The position numbers and the translations under genes were made by a program. Shown piece by piece: positions 22,159 through 30,893 of a stretch of 64,000 nucleotides of DNA. Every line of letters begins with the position of its first letter. The first letter of the stretch is position 1. Source of the stretch: Nonomuraea endophytica (GTDB lineage Bacteria > Actinomycetota > Actinomycetes > Streptosporangiales > Streptosporangiaceae); assembly GCF_014203235.1 (NCBI RefSeq), contig NZ_JACHIN010000010.1, positions 62,001 to 126,000 of the forward strand. Reading direction: 5' to 3'. The notes below the pieces were generated by a model that was not told the DNA's origin, did not search any database, and was given only the letters and a program-made list of their open reading frames with translations.

Positions 22159-24882
22159 ATGACGACGCCAGCGGAGCGCTACGCGGCCTTCCGCGAGAAA
22201 TTCGGGGACGACGGCACGGCCCTCAGGTCGTTCCGTGGACTTTACGACTTCGAGCTCGACGAGTTCCAGCTCGACGCCTGCCGGGCGCTGGAGGCCGGCG
22301 ACGGGGTTCTGGTGGCCGCCCCCACCGGATCGGGCAAGACGGTCGTCGGCGAGTTCGCCGTGCACATCGCCCTGGAAATGGGCATGAAGTGCTTCTACAC
22401 CACCCCGATCAAGGCGTTGTCCAACCAGAAGTACAACGACCTGGTCAAGAGGTACGGCACCGCCAAGGTAGGCCTGCTCACCGGCGACAACAGCGTCAAC
22501 GGCGAGGCCCCGATCGTGGTCATGACCACCGAGGTCCTGCGCAACATGCTGTACGCGGGCTCGTCCACGCTGTCGGGCCTCGGCTTCGTCGTCATGGACG
22601 AGGTGCACTACCTGGCCGACCGCTTCCGCGGCGCGGTGTGGGAAGAGGTCATCATCCACCTGCCGGAGTCGGTCAGGCTGGTGGCGCTGTCGGCGACGGT
22701 CTCCAACGCCGAGGAGTTCGGCGAGTGGATGGGCGAGGTGCGCGGCGACACCACGGTGATCGTCGACGAGCACCGCCCGGTGCCGCTGTGGCAGCACATG
22801 ATGATCGGCAACAGGATCTACGACCTGTTCATCACCGACGAGCTGACCCCGCGCATCAACCCCACGCTCATGCGGGTCACCCGCGACGCCGAGCGCCTCA
22901 CCCAGGGCAAGGGCCGGCGCGGCTACGGCCGTCCCCAGCGCTCCCGGCCGCCGGACCGCGCCCAGGTCATCGAGAAGCTCGACAGCGAGGGCCTGCTGCC
23001 CTCGATCAGCTTCATCTTCTCCCGGGCCGGCTGCGACGCCGCGGTCATGCAGTGCCTTTACGCCGGCATACGGCTGACGACCGAGCGCGAGCAGCACGAG
23101 ATCCGCCAGATCGTCGACGAGCGCACCGCCCACCTGCCCGACGAGGACCTCGCCGTCCTCGGCTACCTGGAGTGGCGCGACTGCCTGGAGCGCGGCCTGG
23201 CCGCCCACCACGCGGGCATGCTGCCGGCCTTCAAGGAGGTCGTCGAGGAGCTGTTCACCCGCGGCCTGGTCAAGGCGGTCTTCGCCACCGAGACGCTGGC
23301 GCTGGGCATCAACATGCCGGCCCGCAGCGTGGTCATCGAGAAGCTCGACAAGTGGAACGGCGAGACCCACGCCGACCTCACACCGGGCGAGTACACACAG
23401 CTGACCGGCCGGGCCGGACGGCGCGGCATCGACGTCGAGGGCCACGCCGTCGTGTTGTGGCAGCCGGGCATGGACCCGCTGGCCGTGGCGGGATTGGCGG
23501 GCACCCGCACGTACCCGCTGCGCTCCAGCTTCCAGCCCTCCTACAACATGGCCGTCAACCTCGTCGGCCAGTTCGGCAGGGAGCGCACCAAGACGCTGCT
23601 GGAGGCCTCCTTCGCCCAGTTCCAGGCCGACCGGGCGGTGGTCGGGCTGGCCAAGCAGCTGCGCAAGCAGGAGGAGGCGCTCGACGGCTACCAGGAGGCC
23701 ATGACCTGCCACCTGGGCGACTTCCCCGAGTACGCGGCGCTGCGCCGGCGGCTGTCCGACCGCGAGGCCGAGCTGTCGAAGGAACGCGGCGCGGCGCGGC
23801 GGGCGGCGGCGGTCAAGTCGCTGGAGGCCCTGCAGCCCGGTGACGTCATCCGGGTGCCCGGCGGGCGCCGGGCGGGGCTGGCGATCGTGCTCGACCCGGG
23901 GCGCAACCCGCGCGGCCACGGCCCGAGCCCGCTGGTCCTGACCATCGGCAAGCAGGTCAAGAAGCTCGACCCGGCCGACTTCCCGGTGCCGGTCGAGCCG
24001 ATCGAGAAGCTGCGCATCCCGAAGAACTTCAACCCGCGCGCGCCCAAGGAGCGTGCCAACCTCGTCTCCACGCTGCTGGCCAAGATCGGCGACCGGGATC
24101 TGGGCAAGCCGCAGCGCGCCCGCGACCACGCGGTGGAGGACGAGGAGATCAACGAGCTGCGGCGCCGTATCCGCCAGCATCCTTGCCACGGCTGCGACGA
24201 GCGCGAGGACCACGCGCGCTGGGCCGAGCGCTACTACAAGCTGCTGCGCGAGACCGAGGGCCTGCGCCGCAGGGTCGAGGGGCGCTCGCACGTCATCTCG
24301 CGCACCTTCGACCGCATCTGCGCGGTGCTGGAGCAGCTCGGCTACCTGGAGGACGAGAGCGTCACCGAGGAGGGCCGCCGCCTGGGCCGGCTCTACACCG
24401 AGCTCGACCTGCTGACGGCCGAGTGCCTGCGCCAGGGGCTGTGGGAGGAGCTCGACCCGGCCGAGCTGGCGGCGTGCGTGTCCGCGCTGGTCTTCGAGTC
24501 GCGCCAGGCCGACGACGCCCGCCGTCCCAAGATCCCGGCGGGCCGCGCCCAGGACGCGCTGACCAAGATGGTGCGGCTGTGGGGCGAGCTGGAGGCGATC
24601 GAGAACGACCACGCCCTGCAGACGATCCGCGAGCCCGACCTGGGCTTCGCCTGGGCGGCCTTCCGCTGGACCAAGGGGCACAGCCTGGACGCGGTGCTGG
24701 CCGACGGCGTCAACGGCGGCGAGCTGGCCGCGGGCGACTTCGTACGGTGGATCAAGCAGCTCATGGACCTGCTCAGCCAGCTCGGCGCGGCGGCGCCGAA
24801 GGACAGCAAGGTCAAGGCGACCGCCGGCAAGGCGATGGACGCGATGCGCCGTGGCGTGGTGGCCTACTCGTCACTGACCTGA
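22159..24882 (+). CDS. helY: Ski2/Mtr4-like DEAD/DEAH RNA helicase (HelY type)
   Basis: A 907-residue superfamily 2 helicase. Walker A APTGSGKT at residues 54-61, DEVH box at about 147, SAT motif in VALSATVSN, then the second RecA domain with HHAGMLP, FATETLALGINMPAR and QLTGRAGRRGID. A winged-helix and helical region follow, and the C-terminal third resembles the DSHCT domain of Ski2/Mtr4 proteins. Such proteins unwind RNA for degradation. TAGGCT ends seven bases before the ATG, so it is probably leaderless. Linkage to tatAC and the lipid kinase is conserved in actinobacteria. Confidence 0.94.
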   Translation: MTTPAERYAAFREKFGDDGTALRSFRGLYDFELDEFQLDACRALEAGDGVLVAAPTGSGKTVVGEFAVHIALEMGMKCFYTTPIKALSNQKYNDLVKRYGTAKVGLLTGDNSVNGEAPIVVMTTEVLRNMLYAGSSTLSGLGFVVMDEVHYLADRFRGAVWEEVIIHLPESVRLVALSATVSNAEEFGEWMGEVRGDTTVIVDEHRPVPLWQHMMIGNRIYDLFITDELTPRINPTLMRVTRDAERLTQGKGRRGYGRPQRSRPPDRAQVIEKLDSEGLLPSISFIFSRAGCDAAVMQCLYAGIRLTTEREQHEIRQIVDERTAHLPDEDLAVLGYLEWRDCLERGLAAHHAGMLPAFKEVVEELFTRGLVKAVFATETLALGINMPARSVVIEKLDKWNGETHADLTPGEYTQLTGRAGRRGIDVEGHAVVLWQPGMDPLAVAGLAGTRTYPLRSSFQPSYNMAVNLVGQFGRERTKTLLEASFAQFQADRAVVGLAKQLRKQEEALDGYQEAMTCHLGDFPEYAALRRRLSDREAELSKERGAARRAAAVKSLEALQPGDVIRVPGGRRAGLAIVLDPGRNPRGHGPSPLVLTIGKQVKKLDPADFPVPVEPIEKLRIPKNFNPRAPKERANLVSTLLAKIGDRDLGKPQRARDHAVEDEEINELRRRIRQHPCHGCDEREDHARWAERYYKLLRETEGLRRRVEGRSHVISRTFDRICAVLEQLGYLEDESVTEEGRRLGRLYTELDLLTAECLRQGLWEELDPAELAACVSALVFESRQADDARRPKIPAGRAQDALTKMVRLWGELEAIENDHALQTIREPDLGFAWAAFRWTKGHSLDAVLADGVNGGELAAGDFVRWIKQLMDLLSQLGAAAPKDSKVKATAGKAMDAMRRGVVAYSSLT

Positions 24883-24886
24883 GCCG

Positions 24887-24919
24887 GTCGGGCGCGCTCC
24901 GACGAGGAGCGCGCCCGAC
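24887..24919. terminator. Bidirectional terminator between helY and the LPMO gene
   Basis: A 14-bp perfect stem (GTCGGGCGCGCTCC and complement) with a five-base GACGA loop lies between two convergent genes, starting five bases after the helY stop. Confidence 0.85.
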
Positions 24920-24925
24920 TGCTGT

Positions 24926-25792
24926 CTAGACGCGCTGCCAGAGGGCGGCGACGTTCGGCGGCTCCCAGCCGGGCAGGGCGGTGTGCGCCTGCAGGCACTG
25001 GTAGGTGACGCCGTTGTAGGTGACCCGGTCGCCTGGGCGGTAGGCGGTGCCCGAAGCCCACGTACCGCCAGGCTGCGTGGGAGTGGGGGTCGGTGTGGGC
25101 GTCGGTGTCGGGGTGGGGGTCGGCGTAGGCGTGGGGGTCGGCGTCGGCGTCGGGTTCGAGCCGCCGAACTGCACGTCGGAGCAGGTGTAGAAGGCCTCGT
25201 TGCTGCCTACGACCCGCTGCCAGATCGAGTACAGGATGTGCCGCCCGGTGCGCTGCGGGATGTCGATCGTCCAGTTCGTGAACGTCGTCGGGTTGAAGTT
25301 GTTGAACGTCTTGATGTGCACCAGGTCCGACCAGCGCAGCGGCTGCGTCGGGTTCCAGCCTTCGCGGGTGATGTAGAACTCGAAGTTGCTGTTCGAGTGC
25401 GGCGCGGAGGCGTGGTAGGTGATGGTGCGCGGGCCGGCGCTGAACTGCGTGGCGGGCCAGTCGGCGCGCTGCAGGTCCAGGCCGCGGTACTTGTCGCGGC
25501 CCGCGCTGCAGAGCTTGCCGTCGGGGATGAGCTGCCGGTGGCGCCCGCCGGCCTCCAGCAGGGAGACCTCGTTCCAGTCGTAGAAGGCCTGGGTCCCGCC
25601 GGCGGCGACGGCCGCCTTGCAGGCGTCGGACTTGGGCGTCTCGGGGCCTTCGTTCTTGCAGGTGTAGACGCGGCTGGGCGGGTTGGACATGGTGCCGTGG
25701 GCGAGGGCCGGGGTGCTGGTGAGGACGGAGGCCAGCAGGGCCAGGGGCAGGCTGGCGGTGGTCGCGAGGGCCACCTTGTTTCGGGTTCGCAA
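24926..25792 (-). CDS. AA10 lytic polysaccharide monooxygenase with CBM5/12
   Basis: A 288-residue secreted copper enzyme that cleaves crystalline chitin or cellulose oxidatively. The signal peptide is cut at ALA-His32, exposing the N-terminal histidine of the copper brace; the second copper ligand is His132 in APHSNSNFEFYIT. The catalytic domain runs to about residue 212, followed by a Thr-Pro repeat linker and a C-terminal carbohydrate-binding module of the CBM5/12 kind (WASGTAYRPGDRVTYNGVTYQCLQAH). CBM5/12 and the neighbouring chitinase/chitosanase genes argue for chitin. Two copies of a shared palindrome lie upstream. Confidence 0.94.
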   Translation of the reverse strand: MRTRNKVALATTASLPLALLASVLTSTPALAHGTMSNPPSRVYTCKNEGPETPKSDACKAAVAAGGTQAFYDWNEVSLLEAGGRHRQLIPDGKLCSAGRDKYRGLDLQRADWPATQFSAGPRTITYHASAPHSNSNFEFYITREGWNPTQPLRWSDLVHIKTFNNFNPTTFTNWTIDIPQRTGRHILYSIWQRVVGSNEAFYTCSDVQFGGSNPTPTPTPTPTPTPTPTPTPTPTPTPTQPGGTWASGTAYRPGDRVTYNGVTYQCLQAHTALPGWEPPNVAALWQRV

Positions 25793-25845
25793 CTGTCTCT
25801 CCTGGAGAACGGGGGGTGAGGAGCGCGCAGCAGCCGATGTATCTT

Positions 25846-25862
25846 TTAGGAAACTTTCCTAA
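25846..25862. promoter_or_regulatory. Perfect copy of the chitinolytic palindrome, LPMO promoter
   Basis: TTAGGAAACTTTCCTAA, 8-base arms around one central base. It ends 54 bases upstream of the LPMO start. The AGGAAA-TTTCCT core resembles what I recall of the operator of CsnR, the ROK-family repressor of Streptomyces chitosanase. Confidence 0.75.
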
Positions 25863-25941
25863 GAGTTCAACTATCGCCGAAGGTACGGTTTGACGCAAGG
25901 GATTGACGGATGAATGACGGAACCCTACGCTCCCGAATTTG

Positions 25942-25956
25942 CAGGAAACTTTCCTG
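25942..25956. promoter_or_regulatory. Second palindrome upstream of the LPMO gene
   Basis: CAGGAAACTTTCCTG, perfect with 7-base arms. It is nested in a longer inverted repeat (GAATTT at 25935-25940 and AAATTC at 25958-25963), making a 29-base near-palindrome. It lies past the stop of the GH75 gene and 150 bases before the LPMO start, so it could serve as upstream operator or as part of the GH75 3' end. Confidence 0.65.
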
Positions 25957-26018
25957 TAAATTCGAGCATCGAGCCCCCGGCCCCCGTGCGTGCGCAGCCG
26001 CGGGGGCCGGGTTCGTTC

Positions 26019-27752
26019 CTAGTTGTTCTGCACGAACTGCTGGGCCAGCTGCCTGCCCAGCGTGATCGCCTGGTCGTGGTTGTCGATGGTCTGGACCTTG
26101 GTCCCGGTGCCGGTGAAGACGATGTAGGTCACCGGGCCGTCGGTGCCGCCGTTCTTGGGGTCGGGGTTGATGCCCAGGTTCGCCGCGGCCGCGTACGAGG
26201 CCTCGCCGATGATCGCCGCCGGGCCGGTGTCGCCCATCACCGTGTACTCCACCTGGCCGTTGTGGACGATCGCGACCACGGTGCCGCAGCCGATGCCCCT
26301 GGTGCGGTAGTCCCAGGTGCCGCTGGGGCTCGGAACCACCATGAACGGCAGGCGCGCCGCGTTGAGGTAGCCGCCGCCGCTGGCGGGGCAGAAGGTCTGG
26401 GGCTGGAAGCAGCAGTCGGTGTCCTCGTTGCACTGCGCGGTGCGCACACCGTCGCAGTCGATGTCCATGTCGCCGGTCCAGTGGACCGCGCCGGTCTTGG
26501 CGCAGACCGGGATGGTGCCGGTGGCGACGTCGGCGTCGGTCTTGTAGCGGCCGTTGGAGATCTGCTGGCAGGTGGTGACCTTGGACAGCAGCTGCTCGGC
26601 CGTGGGCCCGCCGGTCCCGGTGTCGGCCCGGCCGGTCACCGGCGCGCTGGCGGCCGACTCATTGCCCGCGGCGTCGAGCGCGGTGACGGTGTAGGTGTGG
26701 GTGGAGCCGGTGACCAGGCCGCCGACGGTGGCGGCGGGCGTCGGCGAGGTGGCCACGACCGCCGTGCCCTCGTAGACGCGGTAGCCGGTGACGCCGACGT
26801 TGTCGCTCGACTCGGTCCAGGCCAGCGAGATGCTGGTGGCCGAGGTGCCGGTGACGCGCGCGCCGGTGGGCGCGGTGGGCGCCTGGCCGTCGGGGCCGCC
26901 CGCGCCACTGACGGTGATCCGGTCGACGTTCGGGCCGCCGTTGGCGGTGGTCCCGGTCGCCCGGACGGTGTTGACGCCCGCGGCCAGCGTCACCGCGACC
27001 TGCTTGTCGGCCCAGGTGCTCCAGGCGCCGGTGCCGGGGAAGGTCACCCCGGCCGCGGCGGTGACGCCGTTGACGGCGAGGTCCATGGGCCGGGCGGCGG
27101 CGGTGCCGTTGGCGTAGCGGACGGTCAGCGTGTGCACGCCGGCCTCGGCGACGTTGACGCTCCACTCGATGTACCCGCCGGGCGCATTGACGTAGTCGAC
27201 GAAGCCGGAGCCGGTGTACCCGGCGTGGTTGGTGGCCACGCTCGCCTGCGACAGGACGGCGCTCTCCGCCTGGTACTCGGTGGCCGGCGCGTCGGCGGTG
27301 GTGGCCTCGAGGAAGTCGAGGTTGGGGTTGCCGCCCGCGCCGGTCGAGGTGACGCGGACGGTGTTGTCGCCCGCGCGCAGCGTCGCGGTCAGGGTGGAGG
27401 TGGCCCAGGTGCTCCACGCCCCGGTCGGGCCGAAGGAACGCCCGGCCGAGACGAGCGTGCCGTTGACGGCGACGTCGGCGGTGCGGGCCGTGGCGGTGCC
27501 GTTGGCGAAGCGCAGGGCGAGGGTCGCGGTCCCCGCCGCGGGCGCGCGCACGATCCATTCCGTGTACGGCCCCGCCGCGTTGTCGCTGTTGACGAATCCG
27601 GTGCCGGAGAAGCCCGGGTGGTTGGCCTCGACCACGCCCTGGACGTTGGTGGCGTTCTCGGCCTCGTAGCGGGTGGTGGCGGCCTGGGCGGGGAGGACCG
27701 CGACCAGGGACAGCAGCAGGACGCATAAGGAAAGCACCGATAAGCGGCCCAT
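26019..27752 (-). CDS. Secreted GH75 chitosanase with two CBM35-like modules and FN3
   Basis: A 577-residue exported enzyme. Order: signal peptide (cut near AQA-ATT, residue 25), two CBM35-like jelly-roll modules (about 27-150 and 159-283, each with YEAENA/YQAESA start and GFV...N repeats), one fibronectin type III domain (about 291-374), and a C-terminal GH75 chitosanase domain (385-577). Catalytic candidates are the Asp cluster in WTGDMDIDCDG (425-435) and Glu517 in IIGEASYAAA. GH75 enzymes hydrolyse chitosan. A palindrome identical in type to those of the LPMO and chitinase genes lies 22 bases upstream of the start. Confidence 0.92.
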   Translation of the reverse strand: MGRLSVLSLCVLLLSLVAVLPAQAATTRYEAENATNVQGVVEANHPGFSGTGFVNSDNAAGPYTEWIVRAPAAGTATLALRFANGTATARTADVAVNGTLVSAGRSFGPTGAWSTWATSTLTATLRAGDNTVRVTSTGAGGNPNLDFLEATTADAPATEYQAESAVLSQASVATNHAGYTGSGFVDYVNAPGGYIEWSVNVAEAGVHTLTVRYANGTAAARPMDLAVNGVTAAAGVTFPGTGAWSTWADKQVAVTLAAGVNTVRATGTTANGGPNVDRITVSGAGGPDGQAPTAPTGARVTGTSATSISLAWTESSDNVGVTGYRVYEGTAVVATSPTPAATVGGLVTGSTHTYTVTALDAAGNESAASAPVTGRADTGTGGPTAEQLLSKVTTCQQISNGRYKTDADVATGTIPVCAKTGAVHWTGDMDIDCDGVRTAQCNEDTDCCFQPQTFCPASGGGYLNAARLPFMVVPSPSGTWDYRTRGIGCGTVVAIVHNGQVEYTVMGDTGPAAIIGEASYAAAANLGINPDPKNGGTDGPVTYIVFTGTGTKVQTIDNHDQAITLGRQLAQQFVQNN

Positions 27753-27773
27753 GCCATGCTCCTTCCGAGTTTA

Positions 27774-27790
27774 TTAGGAAAGATTCCTAA
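27774..27790. promoter_or_regulatory. Chitinolytic palindrome, GH75 promoter
   Basis: TTAGGAAAGATTCCTAA; 7-base perfect arms, one base off the consensus in the right half. It lies 22 bases before the GH75 start. Confidence 0.7.
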
Positions 27791-27873
27791 CGACCATGCT
27801 GGTCCGTTCTGGTGAGGATTGCCAGTCATTCCCTTGCATGGCCGTCCCGACGGGCTTACGATCCGCGTAATTC

Positions 27874-27890
27874 TTAGGAAACTTTCTTTA
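27874..27890. promoter_or_regulatory. Chitinolytic palindrome, GH18 promoter
   Basis: TTAGGAAACTTTCTTTA, perfect left half, two mismatches in the right half, 17 bases before the GH18 start. It overlaps a second perfect palindrome TTTCTTTAAAGAAA (27883-27896) that reaches into the ribosome site, so repressor binding would block initiation. Confidence 0.65.
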
Positions 27891-27906
27891 AAGAAAGGCC
27901 TGGCAC

Positions 27907-30468
27907 GTGCGCCGATCACTCACCCCCCTGATCGCCGTCCTCGTGGTTCTCGCCCTGTCGACCCTGCCCGCCAACGCCGCCGGCCGGCTTCTGGCCGCGT
28001 TCAGCCTGTCGGGGACGACCGGCACGTTCGTGGTCAGCAACCCCGGCACAAGCGCCGTCACGGGCTGGTCGATCGTGTTCGAGTTACCCTCGGGCGTCAC
28101 CGCGAGCAATCCGCAGAACGCCACCATCCGCCAGAACGGCACCAAGGTGACGCTCACCCCGGCCTACTACATCGACACCCTCCAGGCGGGCAAGAGCACC
28201 GAGCCGTTCAGCCCCAAGGTCACGCTCAGCTCCGCCGTACAGCCGACGAGTTGTAAGGTCAACGGCGCGAACTGCGACGGCACCGGACCGGAGCCACCGG
28301 CCCCCGCGCCCGTCACCGCCACCTACGACGTGAACGGCACCTCCGCCAAGATCGTCGTGGCCAACAACGGCACCGCCGCGCTCAACGGCTGGAGCGTCGT
28401 CTTCGACCTGCCCGCCGGCGTCACCGCGAGCAACGCCCAGCACGGCTCCATCAGCCAGAGCGGGCGCACGGTGACGCTCTCGCCCGCCCACTACAACACC
28501 ACCATCGCGGCCGGCCGCACGACCGAGCCCTACAGCCCCACGTTCACGGTCAGCAGCGCCAACGCCGAGCCCACCAGCTGCCGCGTCAACGACGTCAACT
28601 GCGACGGCTCGGCCGACGCCCCGCCCGGCGCGCCCGGCAACCCACGCTCGCCGGTGAAGACCACCAAGACCGTCTCACTCGCCTGGAACGCCGCCACCCC
28701 CGGCAGCCTGCCCATCGTCGGCTACGAGGTCTACAACGGCAGCGCCCTGGCCACCAGCGTCACCGGCACCGAGGCCACCGTCACCGGCCTGACCCCGAAC
28801 ACGTCCTACACCTTCACCGTCAAGACCAAGGACCGCAAGGGCACGCTCTCGGCGGCCAGCGCCCCGGTCACGGTCACGACCAACAACCCCGCCGACGACA
28901 CCCAGGCGCCGACGGTGCCCGGCAACCTGCGCAGCACCGCGCGTACCTCCTCCAGCGTGACGCTCGCCTGGAACGCCGCCACCGACAACACCGGCGTGGC
29001 CAACTACGACGTCTACGCCGGCTCCACGCTGGCCGCCACCGTCACCGGCACCACCACGACGGTCACCGGGCTGTCGCCGTCCACCGCCTACAACTTCACC
29101 GTGCGCGCCCGCGACCTGTACGACAACCTCTCGGCCGCCACCGCCCCCGTCGCGGTGACCACGCTCGACATCGTCGAGACCGGTTACGCCCGCGTCGGCT
29201 ACTTCGTGCAGTGGGGCATCTACGGCCGCCAGTACTTCGTCCGCAACCTGGACACCACCGGCGCCGCCGCCAAGCTCACCCACATCAACTACGCCTTCGC
29301 CAACATCGACCCGGTCAACCTGACCTGCCTGCAGGGTGTCACCAGGGGCACCACGCCCAACCCGCAGGACCCCAACCAGGGCGACGGCGCCGGTGACGCC
29401 GAGGCCGACTACGGCCGGCCCTTCAGCGCCGGCCAGTCCGTGGACGGCGTGGCCGACACCGGCTGGGAGAAGCTGCGCGGCAACTTCAACCAGATCAAGA
29501 AGCTCAAGGCCAAGCACCCGCACCTAAAGGTGCTCATCTCGCTCGGCGGCTGGACCTACTCCAAGTACTTCTCCGACGTGGCCGCCACCGACGCCGCCCG
29601 CAAGAAGTTCGTCTCCTCCTGCATCGACATCTACATCAAGGGCAACCTGCCGGTGGTCAACGCCGCGGGCGGCCCCGGCGCGGCGGCGGGCGTCTTCGAC
29701 GGCATCGACCTCGACTGGGAGTGGCCCGGCGCCGAAGGACACGCCGGCAACCACGTCAGCCCCAACGACAAGGCCAACAACACGCTGCTCATCGCCGAGT
29801 TCCGCCGCCAGCTGGACGCCCTGACCACCACCACGGGCAAGCGCTACCAGCTGACCGCGTTCACCCCCGCCGACCCGGCCAAGATCGCGGCCGGCTGGGA
29901 CCTGCCCAACATCGCCCCGAACCTCGACATCTTCAACATCCAGGGCTACGACTTCCACGGCGCCGGCAGCGACAACTCGTGGGAGCCCTTCCGCACCGGT
30001 CACCAGGGCAACCTCTACCTGGACGCCGACAGCCCCTACAACCCCGACTTCAGCGTGGAGAAGGCGGTCAACGTCTACCTCAACGCCGGAATCAACCCAC
30101 GCAAGCTGACCATCGGCCTGGCCTACTACGGCCGGGGCTGGAAGGAGGTCGCCGAGGGCGGCAAGGCCGGCGAGTGGCAGTCGGCCAACGGCGCCGCGCC
30201 CGGCCAGTTCGCCGAGGAGGCCGGCACCCGCGGCTACAGCAACCTCATCGCCGGCGTGCCAGGTTGCGCGGTCAAGCACGACGAGGCCGCCGTCGCCACC
30301 TACTGCTACACCGGGCCGGGAGGCCAGTGGTGGAGCTTCGACGACACCTGGTCGATCGGCAAGAAGACCGCATGGATCAAGAGCAAGGGCCTGCTGGGCG
30401 CGATGATCTGGGAGATGTCCGGTGACACCGGCACCCTGACCACCGCCCTCGACGCCGGCCTCAGATAA
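27907..30468 (+). CDS. Secreted multidomain GH18 chitinase
   Basis: An 853-residue exported chitinase. Order: signal peptide (about 1-24), two CBM2-like modules in tandem (about 26-120 and 135-230, each ending in a TSCxVN...NCDG disulfide motif), two fibronectin type III domains (about 238-320 and 333-418), and a C-terminal GH18 barrel (about 424-853). The GH18 active site DxxDxDxE is at residues 598-605 (DGIDLDWE, acid Glu605), with SLGGWT upstream and GAMIWEMSGD near the end. It hydrolyses chitin to chito-oligosaccharides. GTG start with GAAAGG eight bases upstream. Confidence 0.95.
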   Translation: MRRSLTPLIAVLVVLALSTLPANAAGRLLAAFSLSGTTGTFVVSNPGTSAVTGWSIVFELPSGVTASNPQNATIRQNGTKVTLTPAYYIDTLQAGKSTEPFSPKVTLSSAVQPTSCKVNGANCDGTGPEPPAPAPVTATYDVNGTSAKIVVANNGTAALNGWSVVFDLPAGVTASNAQHGSISQSGRTVTLSPAHYNTTIAAGRTTEPYSPTFTVSSANAEPTSCRVNDVNCDGSADAPPGAPGNPRSPVKTTKTVSLAWNAATPGSLPIVGYEVYNGSALATSVTGTEATVTGLTPNTSYTFTVKTKDRKGTLSAASAPVTVTTNNPADDTQAPTVPGNLRSTARTSSSVTLAWNAATDNTGVANYDVYAGSTLAATVTGTTTTVTGLSPSTAYNFTVRARDLYDNLSAATAPVAVTTLDIVETGYARVGYFVQWGIYGRQYFVRNLDTTGAAAKLTHINYAFANIDPVNLTCLQGVTRGTTPNPQDPNQGDGAGDAEADYGRPFSAGQSVDGVADTGWEKLRGNFNQIKKLKAKHPHLKVLISLGGWTYSKYFSDVAATDAARKKFVSSCIDIYIKGNLPVVNAAGGPGAAAGVFDGIDLDWEWPGAEGHAGNHVSPNDKANNTLLIAEFRRQLDALTTTTGKRYQLTAFTPADPAKIAAGWDLPNIAPNLDIFNIQGYDFHGAGSDNSWEPFRTGHQGNLYLDADSPYNPDFSVEKAVNVYLNAGINPRKLTIGLAYYGRGWKEVAEGGKAGEWQSANGAAPGQFAEEAGTRGYSNLIAGVPGCAVKHDEAAVATYCYTGPGGQWWSFDDTWSIGKKTAWIKSKGLLGAMIWEMSGDTGTLTTALDAGLR

Positions 30469-30475
30469 GCCCGCT

Positions 30476-30510
30476 CCGGGGCGACCCCCTGTGGATAGGG
30501 GTCGCCCCGG
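30476..30510. terminator. Terminator after the GH18 chitinase gene
   Basis: A perfect 13-bp stem (CCGGGGCGACCCC and complement) with a nine-base loop, eight bases after the stop; no T-run. Confidence 0.85.
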
Positions 30511-30550
30511 CACGGCAGGGGTTGGATCACCCCGTCCGCCTGGCTTTACT

Positions 30551-30562
30551 GCCTATATAGGC
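30551..30562 (+). promoter_or_regulatory. AT-rich palindrome at the ACP operon promoter
   Basis: GCCTATATAGGC is a perfect 12-base palindrome about 28 bases before the ACP-like start codon. It is the only AT-rich patch in this spacer, so it probably overlaps the -10 region or an operator. Confidence 0.5.
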
Positions 30563-30589
30563 GAAAAAGAAGGCGGAGGTGTACCCGAA

Positions 30590-30865
30590 ATGGGCGACCA
30601 GCTCACCCAGCAGGCCGTGTGCAACACGATGAAGGGCATCGTGGCCCGCGTCCTCCAGGTCGAGGAGGGCGGCATCATGTCCGGCTCGCGCATCACCGAC
30701 CTCAGCCTCGTCGAATCGATCAAGCTGCTGCGCATCGGCGGCCGCATCGAGCGCGTCTTCGGCATCGAGCTCGACAACGAGGTGCTCTTCCGCACCGCCA
30801 CGCTGAGCGAGCTCGCCGACGAGGTCCACCGGCTGTGCCTGCGCGAGCAGGAGCAGGCCGCCTGA
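30590..30865 (+). CDS. Acyl-carrier-protein-like protein
   Basis: A 91-residue helical protein resembling an acyl carrier protein: VCNTMKGIVARVLQVEEGGI, then TDLSLVESIKLLRIGGRIERVFGIEL, FRTATLSELADEV. The phosphopantetheine site normally reads DSL; here it is LSL with Ser39 kept but the preceding Asp changed to Leu, so modification is plausible but unproven. GGAGG precedes the ATG. It heads an operon with two acyl-CoA-dehydrogenase-like proteins, suggesting that an acyl or aminoacyl group is oxidised while bound to this carrier. No adenylation or ketosynthase gene lies nearby. Confidence 0.75.
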   Translation: MGDQLTQQAVCNTMKGIVARVLQVEEGGIMSGSRITDLSLVESIKLLRIGGRIERVFGIELDNEVLFRTATLSELADEVHRLCLREQEQAA

Positions 30866-30893
30866 GAACACCGAGCGGGTCAGGAGAGCGGCA

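Noticed and set aside
21214..24681. A 1155-codon open frame antisense to the helicase
   Set aside because: It is antisense to helY and lies out of frame with the BtrH-like gene. Composition is low-complexity and typical of high-GC shadows.
25080..25155. Tandem repeat as a separate element
   Set aside because: It encodes the Thr-Pro linker of the LPMO and is explained by the protein.
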